Shown: positions 28,244-35,537 of the stretch, in pieces
Numbering within the stretch: the first letter of the stretch is position 1
Layout: every line of letters starts with the position of its first letter
The notes under the pieces: generated by a model
The model's input: only the letters and a program-made list of their open reading frames with translations
What the model was told of the DNA's origin: nothing
The model's database searches: none
Made by a program: the position numbers and the translations under genes
NCBI RefSeq assembly: GCF_015230015.1
Contig: NZ_JAAKZC010000001.1
Coordinates: 124,001-188,000 of the forward strand
Direction of reading: 5' to 3'
DNA length: 64,000 nucleotides
Source of the DNA: Campylobacter concisus
GTDB lineage: Bacteria; Campylobacterota; Campylobacteria; Campylobacterales; Campylobacteraceae

Positions 28244-30661
28244 TTACATCTGATGTGGCTTTCCTAGCAAAAATCCCTGCGCATACGAAATTCCAAATTT
28301 CTTTATGTACTCTAAAATTTCTTCGTTGCTCACAAACTCAGCCACGATCTTATAGCCTTGTCTTCTAGCAAAGCTCACGATAGTTTCAACCAAAACCCTT
28401 GCGTTTTCGTCAGTTGGTAGCTTTTTGATGATCGAGCCATCTATCTTGATGTTATCTATATCAAGCTCTAAAATTCGGTAGTAGTTAGAGTAGCCAGAGC
28501 CAAAGTCATCGATTGAGATTTTACATCCATATTTTTTAGCTCTTTTTATAAATTCATTTGCCATGCCGTAGTCGCTAAGCTCTTCACTCTCTAGCATCTC
28601 AAAGCAAACTCTGCTAGGATCAGGGCAGCTCTCTAGCTTTTCATCTAAAATTTCTCTCACACCAGGATCTGTTAGATCCGAGCTTGAAAGGTTGATAGAA
28701 AATGTATAGTCTGGATATTTTTTAACTAGATCAAAGGCTAGGGCGATCACTTTTTTTGTTATCTGAAGATAAAGTTGCGTTTTCATCGCGATCTCTAAAA
28801 ACTCGCCTGGGTAGCGGATCTTGCCGTTTTGATCGACTATGCGCACCAAAACTTCGTAGTATTTTGCCTCTGTCTCATTTTCATGCACGTTAAAAATTCC
28901 CTGACACTCGACTATCACCTTGTCGTTTTCTAGGGCATACTCGATGAGTTCGGTTATGAGTTGGTTTTTATAGTATCTCATCTCGATCGCGTCATTTTCT
29001 AGGTAGTAGTAGATCTCGTTGCCGCTATCGCTTGCTTGTTGATTAGCTAGGATCGACTGCATTAGGCGGTTTGTTTGCGGCGTGTCATTTGACAAAGAGA
29101 CGCCAAGAGTTATCTTGATGCCAGGTAGGTTTTCAAATTTACCATCTATATCGATATTCATCCTGCTAAAGTTAAAATACTCTTTTATAAAGCCGATATC
29201 TCTAACGATGTCATCGCCTTGATACCAGATGTAAAACGCATCATCTTGAAACCTAAATAGCTCAGCATTTATAGAGTAGGTATCAACGCAGAGTTTTAGC
29301 GTATTTGCCACCGCTTTTAGCATGGCTTCGATGACCTTGTTTTGGTAAAAAAATCGCAGCATCTTATAGTTTTTGATGCTTATGCTGATCAAAATTCCAT
29401 CTTTTTTCGCCTCTATCATCTCAGTTAGGGCAAAGTAGTTGCCAAAGCCAGTTAGCTTGTCGATTGAGGATTGAATTTTTATCTGCTCATTTTTTTGAGT
29501 TAGCTCTTTAAGCATGCTAAGCTCTTTTGTCCTATCAAGCTTTATAGCCATGTAGCCCTCTAGCTTACCCTCAAAGAAAAATGGCGCAAAACGCACCTTT
29601 TCATAGAGCAGTTTGCCACTTTTTGTTCTGCTTATTAGCTCGTCGCTCTCCCATGAGGTGTGCTTATTTATAGCATTTCTTATCTCAGCATAAAAGCTCT
29701 CTGGATGCATATTTGATTTTAAAATTTTAGGACTTTTTCCGACAACATCTTTTAGTTTATATCCACTTTTTGCCTCAAAAGTTTTATTTACATATAAAAT
29801 TTTATTGTCATTGTCGCAAAAGACTATCGAGCTGTGTCCAGCATCTACTGTTGTTTTTAGAAGTTTTATCTGTTTTAACTGCTTAGCTAGTACCCTTGCT
29901 TGGTAAAAAGTTAAAACGCAAAATAGCACAAAGCTGAAAAAACAAAGCAATTGCATTATCACTATATTTCGTATCATTATGCTGTAAGAGGCTAAGGTGT
30001 CATCTCTAAATTTTCTTAGTGTTTTTCCAAGTTTTAGATCAACAGAGTCTTTAGCTACGGCACTTAGGTTTTTTGCAAATTCAAGCGCATAAGTTGCCTT
30101 GTTTAGCACTAAGATCGCTTTTGTGTCATTTTTGTAGGTATCTTTATATTTTTCTATCTGCTCTTTTGTTTGATTTAGCGTTTCAGGACTGATTATGGCT
30201 GAGCTTTTTATCGCATGAAATATCGCATTAAGCGCATCTAGCTTCTTTTCTGATGCTATTTCAAACTCACCTGATAAGATATAAGCAGCCATTGACGAGC
30301 TAGCGTAGTTTGACCTATCTACAAGTCTTTGTTTTTTTAAAAAGTCATCGTTTATGACCTTTAAAGTTTTGGCATTTTTCTCTTGGTAAAAGACCTGTAT
30401 GATGGCATTTAGCTCATCAAGCTTGGTTAAATTTTGATCAAAACTTCTTAAATTTTTATTTACATCGTCGTAGTTTAAGCGAAGTACGTTGTTCTCTAGG
30501 GTGAAGCTTAGCTCATTATCTAGTAAGATAAGACTTAAGATCGTATCGTTAAATTTACTAACAGCAGTAACTGCTTTATTTGCCATATAGATGTAAGCTG
30601 AGCTAAAGCAAAAGATGATTGCTAGGACGATTAAGATGATATTTGCTTGTCTTTTATTCAT
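28244..30661 (-). CDS. Membrane-bound PAS-GGDEF-EAL protein, probable c-di-GMP phosphodiesterase
   Basis: An 805-aa protein with one membrane helix at the N-terminus, a periplasmic helical sensor region of about 200 residues, and a second membrane helix (IMIRNIVIMQLLCFFSFVLF). A PAS domain follows (VFCDNDNKILYVNKTFEAKSGY), then a degenerate GGDEF domain (FRFQDDAFYIW in place of GGDEF), then a complete EAL domain. The EAL residues are kept: YYEVLVR, FSINLSSSDL, CFEMLESE, ISIDDFGSGYS, DNIKIDGSII and QGFLLGKP. It therefore probably hydrolyses c-di-GMP. Its start overlaps the peroxidase-like gene by 8 bp, suggesting the two act together. Confidence 0.88.
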   Translation of the reverse strand: MNKRQANIILIVLAIIFCFSSAYIYMANKAVTAVSKFNDTILSLILLDNELSFTLENNVLRLNYDDVNKNLRSFDQNLTKLDELNAIIQVFYQEKNAKTLKVINDDFLKKQRLVDRSNYASSSMAAYILSGEFEIASEKKLDALNAIFHAIKSSAIISPETLNQTKEQIEKYKDTYKNDTKAILVLNKATYALEFAKNLSAVAKDSVDLKLGKTLRKFRDDTLASYSIMIRNIVIMQLLCFFSFVLFCVLTFYQARVLAKQLKQIKLLKTTVDAGHSSIVFCDNDNKILYVNKTFEAKSGYKLKDVVGKSPKILKSNMHPESFYAEIRNAINKHTSWESDELISRTKSGKLLYEKVRFAPFFFEGKLEGYMAIKLDRTKELSMLKELTQKNEQIKIQSSIDKLTGFGNYFALTEMIEAKKDGILISISIKNYKMLRFFYQNKVIEAMLKAVANTLKLCVDTYSINAELFRFQDDAFYIWYQGDDIVRDIGFIKEYFNFSRMNIDIDGKFENLPGIKITLGVSLSNDTPQTNRLMQSILANQQASDSGNEIYYYLENDAIEMRYYKNQLITELIEYALENDKVIVECQGIFNVHENETEAKYYEVLVRIVDQNGKIRYPGEFLEIAMKTQLYLQITKKVIALAFDLVKKYPDYTFSINLSSSDLTDPGVREILDEKLESCPDPSRVCFEMLESEELSDYGMANEFIKRAKKYGCKISIDDFGSGYSNYYRILELDIDNIKIDGSIIKKLPTDENARVLVETIVSFARRQGYKIVAEFVSNEEILEYIKKFGISYAQGFLLGKPHQM

Positions 30662-31517
30662 TTAGTATCCTAGGTCTGCGTCCATTTAGTGTTAGCAAAA
30701 ATTTATAAATTTGTCCTATCTCTTCGCTATTTAGCGTATGGATTAGTTGATGATAGCTCACAAAGCCTATGACTTCTTTTAGATCGCTCATTTCGCCACT
30801 ACTTAGATATGGAGCAGTTCTTGTTACATTTCTAAGCGAAGGCACACGCATAAGGCGCCTGCTCTCACCTGCATCCTTTAAACCCACGTTTTGCATCAAA
30901 TTTCCACCTAAATTTCTACCATTATGGCAAGCCACACAGCCTACTTTATTAAAGAGCTCAAAGCCCTTTTTTGCCTCAGCGTTTATGGAGTCATCATTGC
31001 CAGCTAGATACTCATCAAATGGCGAATCTATGCTTAAAATAGCCTTTTCAAATTCTGCCAAAGCACCTACTATATTTTCATAGTTTATGCCATCATCGTA
31101 TGCATCATTAAATAAAATCCCATACTCGCCTATGCTTTTTACCTTTTTTACTATCTCATCTTTGTTTGAATTTAGCTCATTTCTAGAATTTATCGACTCT
31201 TTTACCTGATCTTTTAAGCTTCTTACTCTTCCATCAGTAAAAAATAGAAAATTTAAAGCCGAATTTAGCACGCTAGGCGGGTTTATAACGCCCTTTTGAC
31301 TGGTGTAAGATGAGTTTGTACCGCTTAAATTCCAGTATAGGTTGTGGCAAGTTTCGCATGAGTAGTTTTCGGTAGTGCTTAGTCTTTTGTCAAAAAAGAG
31401 CTTCTTGCCGATGTAGGCTTGTTTTTCGTTATATTTTGATGAAAGCACTGGCTCAAATGATGAATTTGCGCTCAAAATGCAAAAAGATACTACCATCCAA
31501 AATAAAACTTTTTTCAT
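30654..31517 (-). CDS. Dihaem cytochrome c peroxidase/MauG-family protein
   Basis: A 287-aa periplasmic protein with a signal peptide and two haem c sites, CETCH (early) and CVACH (about residue 200). The surroundings fit the family: GKKLFFDKRLSTTENYSC, FTDGRVRSLKDQVKESI and RVPSLRNVTRTAPYL. The usual APYFHDG-like motif reads APYLSSG, so a normally conserved His-Asp pair is replaced. It is also shorter than typical peroxidases. It may reduce peroxide using quinol-derived electrons, or may have become a redox sensor for the co-transcribed EAL protein; neither is proven. Confidence 0.8.
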   Translation of the reverse strand: MKKVLFWMVVSFCILSANSSFEPVLSSKYNEKQAYIGKKLFFDKRLSTTENYSCETCHNLYWNLSGTNSSYTSQKGVINPPSVLNSALNFLFFTDGRVRSLKDQVKESINSRNELNSNKDEIVKKVKSIGEYGILFNDAYDDGINYENIVGALAEFEKAILSIDSPFDEYLAGNDDSINAEAKKGFELFNKVGCVACHNGRNLGGNLMQNVGLKDAGESRRLMRVPSLRNVTRTAPYLSSGEMSDLKEVIGFVSYHQLIHTLNSEEIGQIYKFLLTLNGRRPRILNE

Positions 31518-31605
31518 AAAATCTCCATATTCTTAAGCGTCATTATAGCGGAATTATTTTTCATAACTACCAAATCGGCTAAATTGTAAAAAATTTAGTT
31601 TTTAT

Positions 31606-31633
31606 TTGCCTTTTGAAAAAAATGTTGTATAAT
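31606..31633 (+). promoter_or_regulatory. Promoter of the first pilin gene
   Basis: TATAAT at 31628-31633 with a weak TTGCCT at 31606-31611, 16-bp spacing. The message would start about 25 bases before the AAGGAGG ribosome site. It lies in the gap shared with the divergent peroxidase-like gene. Confidence 0.65.
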
Positions 31634-31665
31634 CCGCCAAATTTTTAATTTTCAAGGAGGAAACC

Positions 31666-32157
31666 ATGAAAAAAGGTTTTACAATGATCGAGTTGATCTT
31701 CGTGATCGTGATTTTAGGTATATTAGCCGCAGTCGCTATACCAAAACTAGCTGCAACAAGGGATGATGCAGAAGTTGCTAAAGCTGCTACAAACCTCTCT
31801 ACTTTATTGAGTGATGTTGGCTCTTACTATACTTCACAAGGCAAATTTGCTGGAACTTTGGCTGAGATGACAAACGTGCCATTAACTGATAGCCAGTTGA
31901 CAGCTGCAGGCAAAAAATGTATAAAAATTGCATTTACAGCTCCAGTAACAACCGATGGTGATACCAAAGGAAAACCAGCTGTTATAACAGTATCAAATGG
32001 CGATAATGCTGCAGATGGACTCTGCCCTATTATATTAGGTAATAAAAGTGTAGATAATTTGATAAAAAATAAATTTAAATACATTAATGCTGCTGGCGTT
32101 GAAAAAGAAAGTGGTGCTGGCGAGTACCCAGTTAGTGGTCTTAGCGTAGCTTTCTAA
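31666..32157 (+). CDS. Type IV pilin-like/pseudopilin protein
   Basis: A 163-aa protein with a class III signal: MKKG followed by FTMIELIFVIVILGILAAVAIPKL. Cleavage by a prepilin peptidase would fall after Gly4, and the Glu at +5 needed for assembly is present. The C-terminal globular part has two Cys (KKCIK and GLCPI), likely a disulfide, and ends in YPVSGLSVAF, common in such pilins. In Campylobacter, pilin-like proteins of this kind take part in DNA uptake (Cts/T2SS-like system), so competence is a plausible role. It has a strong AAGGAGG site. Confidence 0.85.
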   Translation: MKKGFTMIELIFVIVILGILAAVAIPKLAATRDDAEVAKAATNLSTLLSDVGSYYTSQGKFAGTLAEMTNVPLTDSQLTAAGKKCIKIAFTAPVTTDGDTKGKPAVITVSNGDNAADGLCPIILGNKSVDNLIKNKFKYINAAGVEKESGAGEYPVSGLSVAF

Positions 32158-32177
32158 TACTTCTAAACTCAAATTTT

Positions 32178-32200
32178 TGGCAAGGAGAAATTCCTTGCCA
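32178..32200 (+). terminator. Stem-loop after the first pilin gene
   Basis: A perfect nine-base-pair hairpin, TGGCAAGGA-gaaat-TCCTTGCCA, 20 bp after the pilin stop. It is followed by a pyrimidine-rich CTCTTCTTTA stretch. It probably separates the two pilin genes into different transcripts. Confidence 0.6.
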
Positions 32201-32288
32201 CTCTTCTTTAACTTAATTTTAAAATTTATCTTTCATTTATAAAAATTCTAGCTATAATTTCCCAACTTCAAATTTCAAGGATGAAGTG

Positions 32289-32749
32289 ATGAAAAAAGCT
32301 TTTACAATGATCGAACTAATCTTTGTAATAGTCATCATAGGTATATTAGCTGTAGTTGTCGTCACCAAAATAAGCGCCACAAGAGATGATGCGGTCTTAG
32401 TAAAGACTATGGCGGAGATTAGAACCGCTATCGAAGAGATAAATGCCTACTATATATCACAAGGCAAACTAGCTCTTGATACTACAAACAATAAAGTTAA
32501 ATTTAAAGAGATGACAAATGCTGGGGTTATGGATAGCTCTGGCGATCTTGGCTTTTTTGCCAAAAATGAAAGGTGTATTTCATTAAAATTCTTTGATGCA
32601 GACCAAAGCTGCTTGGCAGTAGATATCAGCGATCAAGGCTTATGCAAAAAGCTTTGGGAAGTAAGCGCTTTAGCCAGACCATGATAAGGCCAGCACAAGG
32701 AGCATTGCCAGTTCATATCAGCTTTAGCGCTGTTCGCATCGTTTTTTAG
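32289..32749 (+). pseudogene. Second type IV pilin-like gene, apparently frameshifted near its 3' end
   Basis: The start (MKKAFTMIELIFVIVIIGILAVVVV, prepilin cleavage after Ala4, Glu at +5) and the first 120 codons are pilin-like, including the paired Cys region (ERCISLKF and QSCLAV). The uninterrupted frame stops at 32684 with LWEVSALARP. The -1 frame remains open across this stop and ends at 32749 with LPVHISFSAVRIVF, which resembles the C-terminus of the first pilin (YPVSGLSVAF). One missing base, perhaps in the A5 run at 32646-32650, explains this. It may be a decayed gene, a strain-specific or phase-variable event, or a sequencing error. The ATG at 32289 follows AAGGA; TATAAT is at 32253-32258. 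Confidence 0.6.
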
Positions 32750-32837
32750 CTAGATATATTTATCAAAAGCTTAAAGTCTGAAATTTACACTTAATTCTTG
32801 AAAATTTATAAAAATAAAGTCCAAAACTAATTTTTTC

Positions 32838-32866
32838 TTGACAACAATAACATTTTTAGATAGAAT
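32838..32866 (+). promoter_or_regulatory. Strong promoter of the tRNA array
   Basis: Perfect TTGACA (32838-32843) and TAGAAT (32861-32866) with exactly 17 bp between them. It is the closest match to the vegetative consensus that I see in the window and lies 48 bp before tRNA-Pro. Confidence 0.85.
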
Positions 32867-32914
32867 GCGACTTTTTAATGAGGTAGTGGCATAAACTTAC
32901 AAACACGACTCAGG

Positions 32915-32992
32915 CGGGGTGTAGCGCAGTCTGGTTAGCGCATCTGGTTTGGGACCAGAGGGCCGAAGGTTCGAATCCTTTCACCCCGACCA
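32915..32992 (+). tRNA. tRNA-Pro (TGG)
   Basis: Acceptor CGGGGTG pairs with CACCCCG, discriminator A, encoded CCA. The anticodon loop TTTGGGA gives TGG. First gene of the five-tRNA array. Confidence 0.96.
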
Positions 32993-33000
32993 TGTTAAAT

Positions 33001-33078
33001 GGTGAGTGTAGCTCAGTCGGTTAGAGCATCAGATTGTGGTCCTGAGGGTCGTGGGTTCGATTCCCATCACTCACCCCA
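33001..33078 (+). tRNA. tRNA-His (GTG)
   Basis: Acceptor GTGAGTG pairs with CACTCAC. An extra 5' G at 33001 faces C at position 73, the identity mark of tRNA-His. The anticodon loop contains GTG and CCA is encoded. Eight bases separate it from tRNA-Pro. Confidence 0.96.
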
Positions 33079-33084
33079 TTTTGG

Positions 33085-33161
33085 GCGCTCGTAGCTCAAT
33101 TGGATAGAGCGACAGACTTCGGATCTGTAGGTTATGGGTTCGACTCCTATCGGGCGCGCCA
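33085..33161 (+). tRNA. tRNA-Arg (TCG)
   Basis: Acceptor GCGCTCG pairs with CGGGCGC (one G-T pair), discriminator G, encoded CCA. The anticodon stem CAGAC/TCTG closes a loop with TCG, which reads CGN Arg codons. Third of the array. Confidence 0.95.
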
Positions 33162-33176
33162 CTTGAAAGACTTTAT

Positions 33177-33253
33177 GCGCTCATAGCTCAGCTGGATAGA
33201 GCAACGGCCTTCTAAGCCGTAGGCCTCAGGTTCGAATCCTGATGGGCGTACCA
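33177..33253 (+). tRNA. tRNA-Arg (TCT)
   Basis: Acceptor GCGCTCA pairs with TGGGCGT (with G-T pairs at the first and fifth positions), discriminator A, encoded CCA. The loop CTTCTAA gives TCT, which reads AGA/AGG Arg codons. Its D-arm is nearly the same as that of the preceding tRNA-Arg. Confidence 0.95.
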
Positions 33254-33267
33254 CTTATTATTGTTGT

Positions 33268-33352
33268 GCGGATGTGGTGAAATTGGCAGACACGCCAGAC
33301 TTAGGATCTGGTGCCCCACGGCGTGGAGGTTCAAGTCCTCTCATCCGCACCA
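33268..33352 (+). tRNA. tRNA-Leu (TAG)
   Basis: An 85-nt tRNA with a long variable arm (TGCCCCACGGCGT). Acceptor GCGGATG pairs with CATCCGC, discriminator A, encoded CCA. The loop ACTTAGGAT gives TAG, which reads CUN Leu codons. It is the last gene of the array and is followed at once by CATCTTTTTT, a likely transcript end. Confidence 0.96.
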
Positions 33353-35537
33353 TCTTTTTTAAACTCCATTTTAAAACTTTCAGAAACTCGATTTTCATTT
33401 GAATTTATCAAATTTACTTATTCAAAATTTAGTAGAAATTTTCATTTATCAAATGATCCGCATTAAATTTATAAAATTTTATAGATCAAATTCTTAAATT
33501 TACACTTTTGGTAATAAAAATTTAGAAGCGAGTGTAGTAGCGTTGCTAGCTGTCGCTTTTAGTAACGCTTAAAGGCGCGTGTTGATCGGGTTTGATGAGC
33601 ATTTTGAGCCATTTTTGACGAGTTTGATAACGCACTTTTGACTTAAGAGGATCGATCGGCGTGGGCAGAAAGATCTGTTGATATAAATGCTAGCTTGATA
33701 GTTGGCTTGTAAAATGGTGACTGGATAGATGGTTTGTTTTTTTTGGTAGTAGCGCTATTTGTGTTTTTTGTGGGATAAACCAAAGCAAATTCTTGTTTTA
33801 AAGGGCTTTTTAGCGCCTGTAATGGTGCTATTTGCGAGTTTAGTGATGCCAGTAAAAACAAATATGTCATCTTAAAGAGCCATTTTGTCCTGCGCCGTAA
33901 AATGTGAAAATGGCTATAAAAGCGGTAAATTTATTTATTAATCCAGCGCCTTTGATGTTTAAAACAAAATTTATATGGCAGTATGATTGATATTGAGCCA
34001 TGAAGAAGTATTATGCATGAAAAAAGTTGTAGCACGACAATGGGCACGAGATGACTTATGAAAGGTACAAATACAAATCTTGATAAGAAAAATTTATGGC
34101 TAAATTTGGCAATTTTTATCTTTTCTAGTAATTTCATATCAAAGTTAAATTTACTACTAGGCGAGAAAGTTGCCATTGGGCTGTGAGATCCGCATGAACG
34201 TTGTGTGAATATATACGAAAGTGTTGTGGCAACTGCAGTAATGCCTTTGGGTGGGATAGCTGATGTTGGGATGCGCAACTATAAATCCCAATAAGATAAA
34301 ATAACCTATAAATTTAGCCATTTCTGGTTTAAGCCTTTAATATTTAAGGCGTAAAAATGCCAAATTTAAAATCAAATTTTGAACTATTGGCAAGCATAAT
34401 CTAGTGCGGCGTAATAACAATAGCAATAGTTTGGTTGCAGCCGAGGCTCTACTGCTAAATTTGAGCGCAAATTTTAAAATTCTAGGGGCTAAATCTAGTT
34501 TTTTGGGTTTAAATTTAAAAATTTGGACGCTGCGATTTCAAATAATAAAATAAGCCAAATTTGAAAGGTGGGCAGTAAATTTATCGGGTAAAGACGGCTT
34601 TTGTAGGTCGTATAATGTTAATGTTTATCAATGTAGCGAATTGGTTGCGGTTGATATGCCCACTAAATTTAACTACAAAACCAAATGAGATAGAAATTTA
34701 TGGCTAAATTTGTTTGCTGTGGCTTAAATTCTAGAAGCTGTGATGTTTAAAAAGAGAGTAAATTTACAATGAAGGCGGTAAATTTAAGCTATCTGTGAAA
34801 TATTTTTCTTTTGTGGATTTGTTGGCAATGCCCTAATGGCACGTGTTAATGAAAAAATGGGGGGTGTAGGAGTTACGGTTGATAAGGCTTACTAAATTTG
34901 ACCATAAATAGAAATTTGCGCCTAAATTTAAACATTTTTGGAGCCAAATTCTACTAGCAAATTTGTATCTTGAGCTAAATTTAAAGAGTAAAAACAGAGT
35001 TAATTATAAATTTGGGCTGTTAGAAAAATGGTTGCCTTGAGCTGGTGGCAGTGTTTTAAGAACTAGCGATAATGGAGTTGGTTGCAGCTGATATGCTCTC
35101 GTTAAATTTAACTAAAAAACTTAGCTGCATGAAAATTTACGATGAAATTTAGTCGTATCGGACTTAAATCTAAAATTTTACTAGCAAATTTTTAGACAAA
35201 TTTACACTGACTTTGAAATTTACTCAGCAATCAGCTTGATCTAAAAGCGCCTTTAGATAGCAGTTTGCCTTTTTAAAGATATAGAAATTTGTTTGCTTCG
35301 TATCTTTTAACTAGGCGATAAAGCGCGCCTAAATTTACGAAAATGTAAATTTAGTAGTGATCATTTTGATTTCATAGATAAATTCTAGCGCCAGTTGTTA
35401 TTTTTGGTAAGTGATATTTAGCGCCTTAGGGCAGGTTGATTAGACTAACTATGGGTCAAATTTAAGCCACAAGATGATTTTGATTAAAAACAGTAAATGA
35501 TCAAATTTAGCCCCCAAACGAGGGCTAAATTAGAAAT
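33353..35537. other. Gene-free 2.2-kb region with diverged repeats
   Basis: No credible gene on either strand. The open frames here (for example 33643-33870 and 33931-34278 on the minus strand) have no ribosome sites, no recognisable family and biased composition. The DNA is AT-rich with very many AAATTT hexamers. Four diverged copies of a motif like GGTTGCRGYTGATATG, each followed by CTAAATTTRAC-like sequence, begin at about 34433, 34643, 34871 and 35080 (steps of 210, 228 and 209 bp). No integrase, no copy of a tRNA 3' end and no terminal repeats were found. Confidence 0.6.
34433..35125 (+). repeat. Four diverged repeats about 210-230 bp apart
   Basis: Core copies start with GGTTGCAG (34433), GGTTGCGG (34643), AGTTACGG (34871) and GGTTGCAG (35080). 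Each is followed within about 20 bases by TAAATTTRA-like sequence, and then by further AAATTT blocks at similar distances. Copies two and four are closest: GGTTGC-GTTGATATGC versus GGTTGC-AGCTGATATGC, then a seven- to eight-base gap and TAAATTTAACTA. The unit is heavily diverged, so the edges are approximate. Confidence 0.45.

Noticed and set aside
33931-34278. 115-codon minus-strand frame in the gene-free region
   Set aside because: No ribosome site, no family resemblance and composition unlike neighbouring genes; it lies in repeat-bearing AT-rich DNA. The 75-codon frame at 33643-33870 was set aside for the same reasons.
34859-34864. G6 tract in the gene-free region
   Set aside because: Six G is below the usual length for slippage-driven switching, and no gene is nearby to be controlled.
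34433-35125. CRISPR array
   Set aside because: The repeats are hundreds of bases apart and diverged, and no cas gene is in the window.
33268-35537. Integrated island at the tRNA-Leu 3' end
   Set aside because: No integrase, no repeated copy of the tRNA end downstream, and no cargo genes; attachment-site insertion is not supported.
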